DNA from: Shinella granuli
Lineage (GTDB): Bacteria; Pseudomonadota; Alphaproteobacteria; Rhizobiales; Rhizobiaceae
Length of the DNA: 64,000 nucleotides
Direction: 5' to 3'
Assembly: GCF_004341885.1 (NCBI RefSeq)
Contig: NZ_SLVX01000013.1
Span: forward strand, 106,242-170,241
The position numbers and the translations under genes were made by a program. Positions 19,724-29,165 of this stretch are shown here, piece after piece; position 1 is the first letter of the stretch, and every line of letters begins with the position of its first letter. Under the pieces are notes generated by a model that was not told the DNA's origin, did not search any database, and saw only the letters and a list, made by a program, of their open reading frames with translations.

Positions 19724-19853
19724 CGCGGTCGACTCTGGAGCATTTCGTTTTCTTCGAAACGCGAAATGCTTCATCTTTCTGTTTGGCGCAATCCCGGACG
19801 CAAAACCGCTGCGCACTTTTGCTGGAATTGCTCGGAAGGAAGCCGGCTGTCGC

Positions 19854-20465
19854 CTAGCTCCGGATCATCGTCATGAACCGGACCTGTTCGGCCGGTTCGG
19901 TCTTGAAGGCACCGGTAAAGGTGGTGGTGAGCGTTGTCGAGCCCTGCTTCTGGATGCCGCGCATCGCCATGCACATATGCTCGGCCTCGATCATCACGGC
20001 GACGCCGCGCGGGTTCAGCGTCTCGTCGATCGATTTGGCGATCTGCGCCGTCATCGTCTCCTGCGTCTGCAGGCGGCGGCCGTAGATCTCCACCACGCGG
20101 GCGATCTTGGACAGGCCCAGCACCCGGCCGTTCGGCAGATAGGCGACATGCGCCTTGCCGATGATCGGCACCATGTGATGCTCGCAATGCGAGAAGAACG
20201 GGATGTCCTTCACCAGCACCATGTCGTCGTAGCCGGCGACTTCCTCGAAGGTGCGGCCGAGCACGTCCTCGGCGGCGAGGTCATAGCCGGAGAAGAGTTC
20301 GCGATAGGATTTTGCGACGCGGGCAGGGGTGTCGAGCAGCCCCTCGCGCTCCGGATCGTCGCCCGCCCAGCGCAGCAGGACGCGAACGGCATCCTCCGCC
20401 TCTTTTTGCGAGGGACGGCCCGACTGATCGTCGACGCGCGGAAAATTGGTGACTATGGCGTCCAT
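19854..20465 (-). CDS. folE: GTP cyclohydrolase I
   Basis: The 203-residue product catalyses formation of dihydroneopterin triphosphate from GTP, the first step of folate synthesis. The zinc-binding residues are in [11 protein letters not shown] and HMCMAMRG, and the [13 protein letters not shown] segment is conserved. The start at 20465 is preceded by AGAAAGGTC. It lies upstream of hisI on the same strand with a 130-nt gap, an order also common in rhizobia. Confidence 0.95.
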   Translation of the reverse strand: MDAIVTNFPRVDDQSGRPSQKEAEDAVRVLLRWAGDDPEREGLLDTPARVAKSYRELFSGYDLAAEDVLGRTFEEVAGYDDMVLVKDIPFFSHCEHHMVPIIGKAHVAYLPNGRVLGLSKIARVVEIYGRRLQTQETMTAQIAKSIDETLNPRGVAVMIEAEHMCMAMRGIQKQGSTTLTTTFTGAFKTEPAEQVRFMTMIRS

Positions 20466-20856
20466 GGACCCATTGACCTTTCTGCAGGTTACCTGACGTG
20501 TTTATCGGACTCGCCACTGGCCATTCGCCTAACCCTGCAGGCTTGGGTTCCGTTGGCGGGCTCCGGGGCTTTCGGGTCTTCGCTTCTCAGTGCGCATGAC
20601 CGTCCGGCACGGTTTCCCAAACAACAGGTGAACGACTTGCCCTTTGCCTTCACAATTCCCGACAGAAACCGCTTCGCACGTTTCCTGGAATTGCCCGCAT
20701 CTTGCAAAACGCTCACCCCAATACGAGTTATCATATAGTATCGGGCGAGGCCTGCGAAAGAGGCTTGAGACGACACGCCGTGCTTTTTTACCGACGAGGC
20801 CGGAATAATCTCCTCGGATCATTGAAGATTCCGCAAAAAATGCGGAAAACGGGACC
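20466..20856. other. Divergent promoter region
   Basis: No gene is supported in 390 bp between folE and the scaffold-like gene. An AT-rich ATCATATAGTATC near 20731 could contain a -10 box for the plus strand. TTCCGCA (20829-20835) and TGCGGAA (20841-20847) form a 7-bp hairpin with an A5 loop just before the ribosome site of the next gene. Confidence 0.4.
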
Positions 20857-21303
20857 ATGATGGACGATATCTACAACAGCCGTATCCTCGAATTTGCCGG
20901 CAACATCCCGCGCATCGGCACGCTTGCCGATGCGGACGGCGAGGCCGGCGCCCATTCCAAGCTGTGCGGCTCGCGCGTCAAGGTCTACCTGAAGCTCGAC
21001 GGCGACCGGGTCACGGATTTCGCCCATGAGGTGAAGGCCTGCGCGCTCGGCCAGGCCTCGTCCTCGATCATGGCGCGCCACGTCATCGGCGCGACGACGG
21101 CGGAAATCCGCGACGCGCGCGACAAGATGCTCGCCATGCTGAAGGCCGACGGCGAGGGGCCGGACGGCCGCTTCGAGGACATGCGGTTCCTGCGGCCCGT
21201 CAAGGACTACAAGGCCCGCCACGCCTCCACCATGCTGACCTTCGACGCCGTGGTGGACGCCATCGGCCAGATCGAGGCGAAGCGGCTGGAAAAGGCCGGG
21301 TGA
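20857..21303 (+). CDS. Iron-sulfur scaffold-like protein (NifU N-terminal/SufU-like)
   Basis: The 148-residue protein has the IscU/NifU_N fold signature, including KLCGSRVKVY with Cys37 and VKACALGQASSSIMA with Cys62. The third cysteine of classical IscU scaffolds is not seen: the equivalent region reads KARHAS, with His122 nearby. It may therefore be a divergent scaffold, a carrier, or a protein with another role. Either of two adjacent ATG codons (20857, 20860) can start it. It is followed by yidD with a 6-nt gap, probably in one transcript. Confidence 0.82.
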   Translation: MMDDIYNSRILEFAGNIPRIGTLADADGEAGAHSKLCGSRVKVYLKLDGDRVTDFAHEVKACALGQASSSIMARHVIGATTAEIRDARDKMLAMLKADGEGPDGRFEDMRFLRPVKDYKARHASTMLTFDAVVDAIGQIEAKRLEKAG

Positions 21304-21309
21304 GGGGCG

Positions 21310-21675
21310 ATGTGCGATGCGCCCGACTGCCGGCATGCCGGCGCGCGGCCTGCCCATAGGGGGCGCAACTGGCAGGGGCCGTTCCGTCGGACTCCGGGCC
21401 GCCTCCTCGGCATGGGCCTCATCCGGTTCTACCAGTTGACGCTTTCCGGCTTCATCGGCAATGGCTGCCGCCACCTGCCGACCTGCTCGGAATATGGCTA
21501 CGAGGCCGTCGCCCGGCACGGCCTGTGGCGGGGCGGCTTCCTGGCGCTGTTCCGCGTCGCCCGCTGCGGCCCCGGCGGCACCCATGGCTTCGATCCCGTG
21601 CCGGAGGCGCTGGCGCCGCGCTTTCGCTGGTGGGCGCCCTGGCGGCTGTGGCGCGTTGCGGAAAAGAGGCGGTGA
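21310..21675 (+). CDS. yidD: Membrane protein insertion efficiency factor YidD
   Basis: The 121-residue product has the YidD core: LIRFYQLTLSGFIGNGCRHLPTCSEYGYEAV then G-L-W-R-G-G and R-C-G-P-G-G-T-H-G-F-D-P-V-P. YidD is a small membrane-associated protein that helps YidC-dependent insertion. A 35-residue basic, Cys/His-containing N-terminal extension (CDAPDCRHAGARPAHRG) is also seen in rhizobial homologues. It sits between the scaffold gene and a DUF2267 gene. Confidence 0.9.
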   Translation: MCDAPDCRHAGARPAHRGRNWQGPFRRTPGRLLGMGLIRFYQLTLSGFIGNGCRHLPTCSEYGYEAVARHGLWRGGFLALFRVARCGPGGTHGFDPVPEALAPRFRWWAPWRLWRVAEKRR

Positions 21676-21679
21676 CGCC

Positions 21680-22099
21680 ATGACCGTGCCGATGGAATAC
21701 CGCCAGGCCTCGCGCGATTTCGACGCCTTCCTCGTCGATGCGCGCGACACGGCCATGCTGCAGACCACCAACCAGGCCTACACGATGATCGAGGCCGTGC
21801 TGACGGTGTTCCGCCGCCGGCTTTCGGTGGCGGACGCGCTTGCCTTCGCCGCCGTCCTGCCGCCGGTGCTGCGCGCGATTTTCGTGTCCGGCTGGGATAT
21901 TGCCGAGCCGGTCCGGCCCTTTGCGGAACGGGACGTGCTGACCCGCGAGGTGCAGGCGTTTCGCGGCGACCACAATGTCTCGCCCGAGACGGCCATCGCC
22001 GATGTTGCCGCCGCCCTCGGCCGGCATGTCGATCCGGCGGCCTTCGCGCGCGTCCTCGACCGGCTGCCGCCTGCCGCACGGGAGTTCTGGCGCGCATGA
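21680..22099 (+). CDS. DUF2267 family protein
   Basis: The 139-residue product fits DUF2267: F-x-x-F-L-x-x-x-R-D, a helix with TVFRRRLSVADALAFAAVLPPVLRAIFVSGWD, and a C-terminal helical pair. Function is unknown; it is predicted to be a small all-helical cytosolic protein. ATG 21680 is four nt after yidD; ATG 21692 is an alternative. The stop overlaps the next start (ATGA), so coupling is likely. Confidence 0.72.
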   Translation: MTVPMEYRQASRDFDAFLVDARDTAMLQTTNQAYTMIEAVLTVFRRRLSVADALAFAAVLPPVLRAIFVSGWDIAEPVRPFAERDVLTREVQAFRGDHNVSPETAIADVAAALGRHVDPAAFARVLDRLPPAAREFWRA

Positions 22100-22623
22100 C
22101 GGTCTATGTCGCTCTTCTGCATTCCATCGTGCTCGGCCCCGGACGGCGGCTCGTGATGGCCGACCTCAGGGCCATGGCCGAAGGCCTCGGCTTGCGCGGC
22201 ACGCGCACCCTGGTTGCCACCGGCAACCTGATCTTCGAGGCAGAGGACGAACCGCTTCGCGCCATCGAGGACCGGCTGGAAGCGGCGTTTCGCGCGCGCT
22301 TCGGAAAACATGTCGACATCATCCTGCGCACGGCGGAGGCCTGGCGGCGGCTGGCGGCCGGCAATCCTTTTCCGGGTGGCAACGGCGCGGATGTGGGCAT
22401 CCGCGTCATGCGGACGCCGCTGGGGCCGGAGGTTCTGCCGGGGCTCGAAAGGATCGCCACGCCCGGCATCCGCCTTGCCGTCGTCGACGGCGATCTCTGG
22501 GTGGACTTCTCGCAAAAGCCGAGCGAGACGAAGCTCCTGTCGCACCTGACGACGAAGAAGCTCGGCATCGGCACCCTGCGCAACGCCAACACCGTCAACG
22601 GCCTTGCGGCCATGCTCGGCTGA
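22096..22623 (+). CDS. DUF1697 family protein
   Basis: The 175-residue product has the DUF1697 pattern: M-x-x-Y-V-A-L-L-H-S-I near the start, RTLVATGNLIFEA in the middle and K-L-G-I-G-T-L-R-N-x-N-T-V at the C-terminus. Members are small alpha/beta proteins of unknown function, typically in soil bacteria. It overlaps the DUF2267 gene by four bases and ends the scaffold-yidD-DUF2267 gene string. Confidence 0.85.
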   Translation: MTVYVALLHSIVLGPGRRLVMADLRAMAEGLGLRGTRTLVATGNLIFEAEDEPLRAIEDRLEAAFRARFGKHVDIILRTAEAWRRLAAGNPFPGGNGADVGIRVMRTPLGPEVLPGLERIATPGIRLAVVDGDLWVDFSQKPSETKLLSHLTTKKLGIGTLRNANTVNGLAAMLG

Positions 22624-22625
22624 CG

Positions 22626-22703
22626 TCACAGCCACCGGGGCACCCGCTGCCGGTAGGCGCGATAGGCCGCCATGAGGGCCGCGGAAAGAACGGGCAACGG
22701 CAT
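22626..22703 (-). CDS. Possible 25-residue peptide
   Basis: An ATG at 22703 has GGAGG nine nt upstream on the minus strand and reads 25 codons to TGA at 22626. The peptide is amphipathic, Ala/Leu-rich then Arg/Tyr/Trp-rich. There is no homology evidence. The strong ribosome site is its only support. Confidence 0.25.
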   Translation of the reverse strand: MPLPVLSAALMAAYRAYRQRVPRWL

Positions 22704-22815
22704 GTATCGGGCCTCCGGTCTTGGTCGCGGCTCCAGTGACTGGAGGGTCAAGGCCCGCGCCGTGCGATCCAGTATGCGGCCGGCCGGCGGCGCGGGGAAA
22801 ACGCAGTCGCGGTGC

Positions 22816-23643
22816 TCAGCGCCGGACGAGCCGGCGAAGCCTCTTGACTTCCGCCTCCGTCAGCGGGCGGACGGCGCCCTTTGCGAGATCCCCGAGCACG
22901 AGATCGCCGATGGCGACGCGCACGAGGCGAAGGCATGCGATATCGAGTGCTTCCAGCATGCGGCGGATCTGGCGGTTGCGGCCCTCGTCGAGCACGATTT
23001 CGAGCCAGGAGTTCCGTTCGCCGTCCCTGAGCCTGCGCACGGACCTTGCACGCAGGAATTCGCCGTCGTGGTGGACACCCTTCTCCAGCGCGTCGAGGAC
23101 CGGCCGGTCGGCGATGCGGTCGATCTGGACATGGTAGGTCTTGGCGACATGGGTCTTCGGATCGAGCAGGGCGTTGGCGAATTCCGTGTCGTTGGAAAAG
23201 AGCAGCAGGCCCTCGCTCGCCTTGTCGAGCCGGCCGACGGGGGAGAGATGCGCGGGATCGAGATGCTTCAGGCAATCGAACACCGTCGGCCGGCCCTCCG
23301 GGTCGTGCCGGGTGGTGACGAGGCCGCGCGGCTTGTTCAGCATGAGGTAGACGGGTTTTTCCGCGACGACCGCCGCGCCGTCCACCGTGATGCGCGCGTC
23401 GGCAAGGTCGATCCAGGTCTCGGGATCGGTGACGACGCGGCCGGCGACGGCGACGCGACCGGCCGCAATCAGCCCTTCCGCCTCCGTGCGCGAGCAGAAG
23501 CCGAGCTTGGAGAGGGCGCGGGGCAGGGTGACGCGCTTGCCGGCGGAGGGTGCCTTGGGACTTGCGGCCGCACGGGCCTTCGGGGCGGTGTCCGCCCTGC
23601 GCGGGGGGGCCGGTTTAGGCCGTTTGCGTGTGTCTTTCGCCAT
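22816..23643 (-). CDS. RluB/RsuA-type pseudouridine synthase
   Basis: The 275-residue protein has a basic Ala/Pro/Lys-rich N-terminal tail (about residues 1-35), an S4 RNA-binding domain (ALSKLGFCSRTEAEGLI, about 40-100) and a pseudouridine synthase domain. The catalytic Asp is in GRLDKASEGLLL, and the R-N-R-Q-I-R-R-M motif is conserved. It isomerises a uridine in 23S or 16S rRNA; rluB is the most likely assignment. The start at 23643 is chosen by the basic tail and a GGGCAG site. Confidence 0.88.
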   Translation of the reverse strand: MAKDTRKRPKPAPPRRADTAPKARAAASPKAPSAGKRVTLPRALSKLGFCSRTEAEGLIAAGRVAVAGRVVTDPETWIDLADARITVDGAAVVAEKPVYLMLNKPRGLVTTRHDPEGRPTVFDCLKHLDPAHLSPVGRLDKASEGLLLFSNDTEFANALLDPKTHVAKTYHVQIDRIADRPVLDALEKGVHHDGEFLRARSVRRLRDGERNSWLEIVLDEGRNRQIRRMLEALDIACLRLVRVAIGDLVLGDLAKGAVRPLTEAEVKRLRRLVRR

Positions 23644-23822
23644 GCTGCCCGTAAAACCCCTGATCGCCGCTGTTGACCGGCCAGCCCATGCCATTCTAAA
23701 GCCGGGTCCGTCCAGAGCCTTTCCGCCGGCCCGCGGTTCGCGAAAAGGCTCCGCCCGTCCGGCAGGCCGCCGCGCCTTTTGCCGGCCGGCTCCGATCCAC
23801 TATAGCCGAAGCGAGGCCGCCG

Positions 23823-24740
23823 TTGACCAAGGACGACATCACAACCGAACTCGTCACGCTGCGCGACTACTGGCGCTATGCGATCTCCCGCTTCAACGCG
23901 GCCGATCTCAGCTACGGCCACGGCACGACGACGGCCGGCGACGACGCGGCCTTCCTCCTGCTCGACACGCTCGACCTGCCGATCGACACGCTCGATCCCT
24001 TCCTCGACGCCCGCCTGCTGCCGGCCGAGCGGCAACTGCTCGCGGCACGCATCGAGGCCCGCGTCACGACGCGAAAACCCTCGGCCTACCTTACCGGCCG
24101 GTCCTATATCCAGGGCGTGCGCTTCCATGTCGACGAGCGGGTGATCGTGCCGCGCTCGCATATCGGCGAGATCCTGTTCTCCGAATATCTCGGCGAGCAC
24201 GGTTCGTCCTTCCTGCCCGATCCGATGCTGGTGGAAAGCGCCGTCGACATCTGCACGGGCTCCGGCTGCCTTGCGGTGCTGGCGGCAAAGTTCTTCCCGC
24301 AGGCGAGCGTGGACGCGGTGGACCTGTCGGCCGATGCGCTGGAGGTCGCCAGGCTCAACCTTGCCGAACACGACGTGGGGGACCAGGTGACGCTCATCGA
24401 GGGCGATCTCTTCGCCCCGCTTGCCGGCCGCACCTACGACCTCATCATCACCAATCCGCCCTACGTCGACCATGCGGCGCTCGCCGGCTACCCGCCGGAA
24501 TTCCGCGCCGAGCCCGTCATGGCCCATGACGGCGGGGAAGACGGGCTCGACCTCGTTCGAAAAATCCTCGCTGAGGCGGCCGATCACCTCAATCCGGGCG
24601 GCGGCATGATCTGCGAGATCGGCTCGGGCCGCGAGATCCTGGAGGAGGAATTCCCACATCTGGATTTCGTCTGGCTGGAGACGGCCGAATCGCAGGACGC
24701 GGTGTTCTGGATTTCTGCCGAAGCGCTCGGCGTGGCCTGA
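23823..24740 (+). CDS. prmB: Ribosomal protein L3 glutamine methyltransferase
   Basis: The 305-residue protein has an N-terminal helical domain and a Rossmann SAM methyltransferase domain with D-I-C-T-G-S-G-C-L and the catalytic NPPY motif (ITNPPYVDH), which holds the substrate glutamine. The P-A-Y-L-T-G-R-S-Y-x-Q-G-V-R-F-H-V-D region is characteristic of PrmB, which methylates ribosomal protein uL3. A TTG start at 23823, preceded by GCGAGG, gives the usual length. It is divergent from the pseudouridine synthase gene. Confidence 0.92.
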   Translation: MTKDDITTELVTLRDYWRYAISRFNAADLSYGHGTTTAGDDAAFLLLDTLDLPIDTLDPFLDARLLPAERQLLAARIEARVTTRKPSAYLTGRSYIQGVRFHVDERVIVPRSHIGEILFSEYLGEHGSSFLPDPMLVESAVDICTGSGCLAVLAAKFFPQASVDAVDLSADALEVARLNLAEHDVGDQVTLIEGDLFAPLAGRTYDLIITNPPYVDHAALAGYPPEFRAEPVMAHDGGEDGLDLVRKILAEAADHLNPGGGMICEIGSGREILEEEFPHLDFVWLETAESQDAVFWISAEALGVA

Positions 24741-24769
24741 TCGCCACGCCTCTCCTGGACCTTCGCATC

Positions 24770-24997
24770 CCCGTCCCGTGCGTTACGGTCCGCCGGTGTG
24801 GGCCGGGCGAGGTCGCGGAGCGCCGCAAGCAGCCCCAGCGCGTCGGCGTCGTCGGCGATGCAGGGCGGCAGCGCCGGGTCGAGGGCGTCGGGGCGGCATG
24901 CCTCGCCCGGGCGCCAGCCGATGCAGCGCCGCGCGCGCTGGCATTTGCGCCAAGAGCGGCCGCTTGCGCGAAGGTTGGTTGCCGCCCCGTTTATGGA
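24770..24997 (-). pseudogene. Possible C-terminal remnant of a minus-strand gene
   Basis: Reading down from a stop at 25000, a minus-strand frame gives protein-like sequence with well-spaced Cys residues (KCQRARRCIGW, then C-R-P-D-A-L-D-P and P-P-C-I-A-D-D-A) and G/C-biased third codon positions. No ATG, GTG or TTG lies between the stop and the Cys-rich part, so it has no start. It looks like a gene tail cut off where the lower-G+C methyltransferase segment begins. The frame also runs on into the prmB region without a proper stop, which weakens the case. Confidence 0.3.
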
Positions 24998-25095
24998 TCA
25001 CTTGAAACTGGCGAGGATCGTTTCCTTTAATTATACGGCAGTTGATTCCGCGCCTGGCGAAAGCGTCGCGGCCAAATCGATTCTACGAGGCTGGA

Positions 25096-25854
25096 ATGAA
25101 CAATCGTTACGGAACACTCGCGTCCTGGGTCTATAATCTGGATAAACCGGTCGGGCGTTCATTCGGAGATGTGGAATATTATCAGCAACGTCTTGGGGAA
25201 TCCGAAGGCCCGATCCTGGAGCCTGCTGTCGGCAACGGTCGTATTCTTGTGCCGCTGCTCGAATCCGGGTTCTCGATAGAGGGGTTCGATGCGTCTGACG
25301 AGATGCTTGGTTACTGCCAGGAGGAATGCAGCAAGCGCAATCTTTCCGCGAACGTGACACGACAGACGTTCGAAGAGTTCTCCTACGGCAAAGGCTTTGC
25401 GGCCATCATCATCCCGGCGGGGTCGTTTCAGTTGGTCACGGATACGACATCGGCGACCGCTGTGCTGAGGCGGTTTTACGATCACCTGGTTCCCGGCGCG
25501 AAATTGATCATAGACCTCGATCCCATCGGCAGTTTCCTTGGGCCGACCGGCTCGGTTCGGCGTTGGACGACAGAGGACGGCGATCTGCTCACGCTCACAG
25601 ATCATCGCGTTGAAACCGACTATGTCGCGCAGACCACACTGGCCCATCTCCGCTATGAACACTGGCGGGATGGAAATCTTGTGAAATCCGAACTCGATTT
25701 GTTCAAGTTGCGGTGGTGGGGCGTCGAAGAATTCTTGATGGCGCTACAGCGCACGGGCTTCGTGGATGTCGTGGTGTCAGGCAACTACCAGCATGGAAGA
25801 GCGCCGCACAAGGACGACGAGATCATCAGTTTCGAGGCGCGGCGTCCCAGATAA
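25096..25854 (+). CDS. Class I SAM-dependent methyltransferase
   Basis: The 252-residue product has a Rossmann methyltransferase domain with motif I E-P-A-V-G-N-G-R-I (around residue 38), post-I acidic F-D-A-S-D-E-M-L, and a D-L-D-P region. The substrate is unknown. Codon use is more AT-rich than in all neighbours, and the flanks on both sides are also lower in G+C, suggesting recent acquisition. The start ATG 25096 follows CGAGG; a TTG at 25042 would add 18 residues of doubtful sequence. Confidence 0.8.
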   Translation: MNNRYGTLASWVYNLDKPVGRSFGDVEYYQQRLGESEGPILEPAVGNGRILVPLLESGFSIEGFDASDEMLGYCQEECSKRNLSANVTRQTFEEFSYGKGFAAIIIPAGSFQLVTDTTSATAVLRRFYDHLVPGAKLIIDLDPIGSFLGPTGSVRRWTTEDGDLLTLTDHRVETDYVAQTTLAHLRYEHWRDGNLVKSELDLFKLRWWGVEEFLMALQRTGFVDVVVSGNYQHGRAPHKDDEIISFEARRPR

Positions 25855-26039
25855 GCCGAGAGGCGCTTTTTGGCTGCCCCAGGACTTGAATGTCCGCAAT
25901 GGGCTGAACCAGGTTGTCGCGTTCCCCCTTCCAATCCCCCGATTTTCCCCGTATACCGCCCTCCGCAACGCGCCGGCGCATCCGGCCATTCCCCCGCATA
26001 CCACCCGCATTCGTTGGCGGGACTGGATAGGAGATTTTG

Positions 26040-28013
26040 ATGTCTGCACCTGTTTCCCTGACTTTTCCCGATGGCTCCGTCCGCGATTATCCCGCGGGCT
26101 CGACGGGGCGTGACGTGGCCGAGGCGATTTCCAAGTCGCTGGCCAAGAAGGCGATCGCGATTGCGCTCGATGGCGAGCTGCGCGATCTCTCCGATCCGGT
26201 TTCGAACGGGCGGATCGAGATCGTCACGCGCGAGGACGACCGGGCGCTGGAGCTGATCCGGCACGACGCCGCGCATGTGATGGCCGAGGCGGTGCAGGAG
26301 CTCTGGCCGGGCACGCAGGTGACCATCGGGCCGGTCATCGACAACGGTTTCTACTACGATTTTGCCAAGGACGAGCCTTTCACGCCGGACGATCTGCCGA
26401 AGATCGAAAAGCGCATGAAGGAGATCATCCAGCGCAACAAGCCCTTCACCAAGGAGGTGTGGTCGCGCGACAAGGCGAAGGAGGTCTTCTCCGGGAAGGG
26501 CGAGAAGTACAAGGTCGAGCTGGTCGATGCGATCCCCGAGGGGCAGGACCTCAAGATCTATTACCAGGGCGACTGGTTCGACCTGTGTCGCGGGCCGCAC
26601 ATGGCCGCGACCGGCCAGATCGGCACGGCCTTCAAGCTGATGAAGGTCGCGGGCGCCTATTGGCGCGGCGATTCGAACAATCCGATGCTGACGCGCATCT
26701 ACGGCACCGCCTGGCGCACGCAGGAAGAGCTCGACACCTATCTCAACATCCTCGCCGAGGCCGAAAAGCGCGACCATCGCCGGCTCGGGCGCGAAATGGA
26801 CCTGTTCCATTTCCAGGAGGAAGGGCCGGGCGTCGTCTTCTGGCACGGCAAGGGCTGGCGCATGTTCCAGACGCTCGTCGCCTATATGCGCCGTCGCCTC
26901 GCCGGCACCTATGAGGAGGTGAACGCGCCGCAGGTGCTCGACAAGTCGCTGTGGGAAACCTCCGGCCACTGGGGCTGGTATCGCGACAACATGTTCAAGG
27001 TGACCGTCGCCGGCGACGAGACCGACGACGAGCGCGTCTTCGCGCTGAAGCCGATGAACTGCCCGGGCCATGTGCAGATCTTCAAACATGGCTTGAAGTC
27101 CTATCGCGAACTGCCTGTTCGCCTTGCGGAATTCGGCAATGTGCATCGCTACGAACCCTCGGGCGCGCTGCACGGGCTGATGCGCGTGCGCGGCTTCACG
27201 CAGGACGATGCGCATGTCTTCTGCACCGACGAGCAGATGGCGGCGGAATGCCTGCGCATCAACGACCTCATCCTCTCTGTCTACAAGGATTTCGGCTTCG
27301 ACGAGGTTGTGGTGAAGCTTTCGACCCGGCCGGAAAAGCGCGTCGGCTCCGATGCGCTGTGGGACCGGGCGGAGAGCGTCATGATGGACGTTCTCAAGCA
27401 GATCGAGGCGCAGTCCGGCGGGCGCATCAAGACCGGCATCCTGCCGGGCGAGGGCGCGTTCTACGGGCCGAAGTTCGAATATACGCTGAAGGACGCCATC
27501 GGCCGCGAATGGCAGTGCGGCACCACGCAGGTCGACTTCAACCTGCCGGAACGCTTCGGCGCCTTCTATATCGACCAGGCGTCGGAAAAGCGCCAGCCTG
27601 TCATGATCCACCGCGCCATCTGCGGCTCGATGGAACGCTTCCTCGGCATTCTCATCGAGAATTTCGCCGGGCACATGCCGCTGTGGATCGCGCCGATGCA
27701 GGTCGTCGTCGCGACCATCACCTCCGAGGCGGACGACTATGCCCGCGAGGTGGCGGAGAAGCTGCGCGAGGCCGGCATGACCGTCGAGACCGATCTTCGC
27801 AACGAGAAGATCAACTACAAGGTCCGCGAGCATTCGGTGACCAAGGTTCCGGTCATCATCGTCTGCGGCAGGCGCGAGGCGGAGGAGCGCTCCGTCAACA
27901 TCCGCCGGCTCGGATCGCAGAACCAGACGGCGATGTCGCTCGACGAGGCGATCGAGACGCTGTCGCTAGAGGCCATGGCGCCGGACCTGAAGCGCAAGCT
28001 CGGCAAGGCGTGA
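26040..28013 (+). CDS. thrS: Threonyl-tRNA synthetase
   Basis: The 657-residue product contains the N-terminal TGS domain (about 1-65), the second editing-type domain with [10 protein letters not shown] and the C-x-G-P-H signature, the class II catalytic core (motif 2 FGNVHRYE near R-V-R-G-F-T-Q-D-D; motif 3 with [11 protein letters not shown]) and an anticodon-binding C-terminus. It charges tRNA-Thr. ATG 26040 follows GGAG; an adjacent TTG at 26037 would only add one residue. Confidence 0.97.
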   Translation: MSAPVSLTFPDGSVRDYPAGSTGRDVAEAISKSLAKKAIAIALDGELRDLSDPVSNGRIEIVTREDDRALELIRHDAAHVMAEAVQELWPGTQVTIGPVIDNGFYYDFAKDEPFTPDDLPKIEKRMKEIIQRNKPFTKEVWSRDKAKEVFSGKGEKYKVELVDAIPEGQDLKIYYQGDWFDLCRGPHMAATGQIGTAFKLMKVAGAYWRGDSNNPMLTRIYGTAWRTQEELDTYLNILAEAEKRDHRRLGREMDLFHFQEEGPGVVFWHGKGWRMFQTLVAYMRRRLAGTYEEVNAPQVLDKSLWETSGHWGWYRDNMFKVTVAGDETDDERVFALKPMNCPGHVQIFKHGLKSYRELPVRLAEFGNVHRYEPSGALHGLMRVRGFTQDDAHVFCTDEQMAAECLRINDLILSVYKDFGFDEVVVKLSTRPEKRVGSDALWDRAESVMMDVLKQIEAQSGGRIKTGILPGEGAFYGPKFEYTLKDAIGREWQCGTTQVDFNLPERFGAFYIDQASEKRQPVMIHRAICGSMERFLGILIENFAGHMPLWIAPMQVVVATITSEADDYAREVAEKLREAGMTVETDLRNEKINYKVREHSVTKVPVIIVCGRREAEERSVNIRRLGSQNQTAMSLDEAIETLSLEAMAPDLKRKLGKA

Positions 28014-28099
28014 GCCTTCCCGGCAACTGTCGGAAAACTGCAATAATCCCGTGCTAGCCAGTGCGGGATCAGGCTGGCGACAGGCCGTGCTCCGCCTCC

Positions 28100-28173
28100 G
28101 TCATCCTCGGGCTTGACCCGAGGATCCAAACCCTTGAACGAAGGTGGATCCTCGGGTCAAGCCCGAGGATGAC
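28100..28173. repeat. Pair of inverted 28-bp palindromic repeat units
   Basis: Unit 28100-28127 and its inverted copy 28146-28173 each contain the 9-bp stem ATCCTCGGG/CCCGAGGAT around a 5-nt loop. The two are separated by 18 nt and could also fold as one long hairpin. The same 28-bp unit recurs at 40393 and 40503. It is a dispersed rhizobial-type intergenic palindrome. Confidence 0.9.
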
Positions 28174-28248
28174 GGAGGAGAGGGCGCCGCAGGTCGAGGG
28201 TCGAAGGTCTCGTGCACCCGGCACGGGATTTCTTTTTTGGGGAACGCC

Positions 28249-29085
28249 GTGCGGTTCAAGGAACTGTCCTACGCCAACGAAAACGATCCGCGCCTCAAAC
28301 GATGGTTCATCCGCTCCATGGAAGGCCTTGCCGGCCGTAACCGTTACGCCCGGCTCTACCATGTCTGGCGCAGCTCCGTCGTCGGGCAGAGCGCGCGGGT
28401 CTTCGGCGACATGCTCGACCTCATCGATGTCGGGCTGCGTGTCGAGGGCGCCTGGCCGCCGCCGGATTTGCCCGAGGGGCCGGTCGTCATCGTCGCCAAC
28501 CATCCCTTCGGCATCGGCGACGGCATCGCGGTGCTGGCGCTCGCCGAGCAGCTCGGCCGGCCGTTCAAGGTGATGATCCACAACGACCTCCTGAAAGTGC
28601 CGGAAATGCAGCCCTATGCGCTGCCGGTCTCCTTCGAGGAGACGAAGGAGGCGCAGGCGCTCAACATGAAGACGCGGGCGGAGGCGGTGCGGCTTCTGAA
28701 AGAGGGCACGACGGTGATCGTGTTTCCGGCGGGGGGCGTCGCGACGGCGAGGAAGGTGTTCGGCCGGGCGGAGGACCTGCCGTGGAAGATGTTCCCGGCA
28801 AAGCTCATCCAGTCGGCCAGGGCCAATGTCATCCCCGTCTATTTCGAGGGGCAGAACGGCCGGCTCTTCCATCTCGCCAGCAAGGTCTCGCTGACGCTGC
28901 GCCTGTCGCTGCTGATTCGCGAGTTCCGCAAGCTCTCGGGCTCGACGATCGCCGCGCGCATCGGCGGCGTCATTGCCTGGGCGGAGCTGGATGCGGGCGA
29001 CCGCAGGAACATCACGGCGCGGCTCCACGAGGCCGTCTTCGCGATGGCGCCCCGGCCGCGGTCGTTCCTGCGACGCGCCGGCTGA
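28249..29085 (+). CDS. Lysophospholipid acyltransferase family protein
   Basis: The 278-residue product resembles glycerolipid acyltransferases of the PlsC/OlsA type. It has the catalytic segment NHPFGIGDG (an H-x5-D variant of the usual H-x4-D), a following F-P-A-G-G glycerol-binding motif, and PVYFEGQN. The family esterifies lysophosphatidic acid or ornithine lipids in the inner membrane. The GTG start at 28249 after GGGAAC is chosen because translation further upstream would pass through the repeat unit. Confidence 0.82.
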   Translation: MRFKELSYANENDPRLKRWFIRSMEGLAGRNRYARLYHVWRSSVVGQSARVFGDMLDLIDVGLRVEGAWPPPDLPEGPVVIVANHPFGIGDGIAVLALAEQLGRPFKVMIHNDLLKVPEMQPYALPVSFEETKEAQALNMKTRAEAVRLLKEGTTVIVFPAGGVATARKVFGRAEDLPWKMFPAKLIQSARANVIPVYFEGQNGRLFHLASKVSLTLRLSLLIREFRKLSGSTIAARIGGVIAWAELDAGDRRNITARLHEAVFAMAPRPRSFLRRAG

Positions 29086-29165
29086 GGGCCGGGCGGCGAG
29101 GGCGCGCTCTATTTTGAATCCGGAGCCTCTTTCCTGCACTCGGGCGATTTCGCCTGCGTGCAGCT

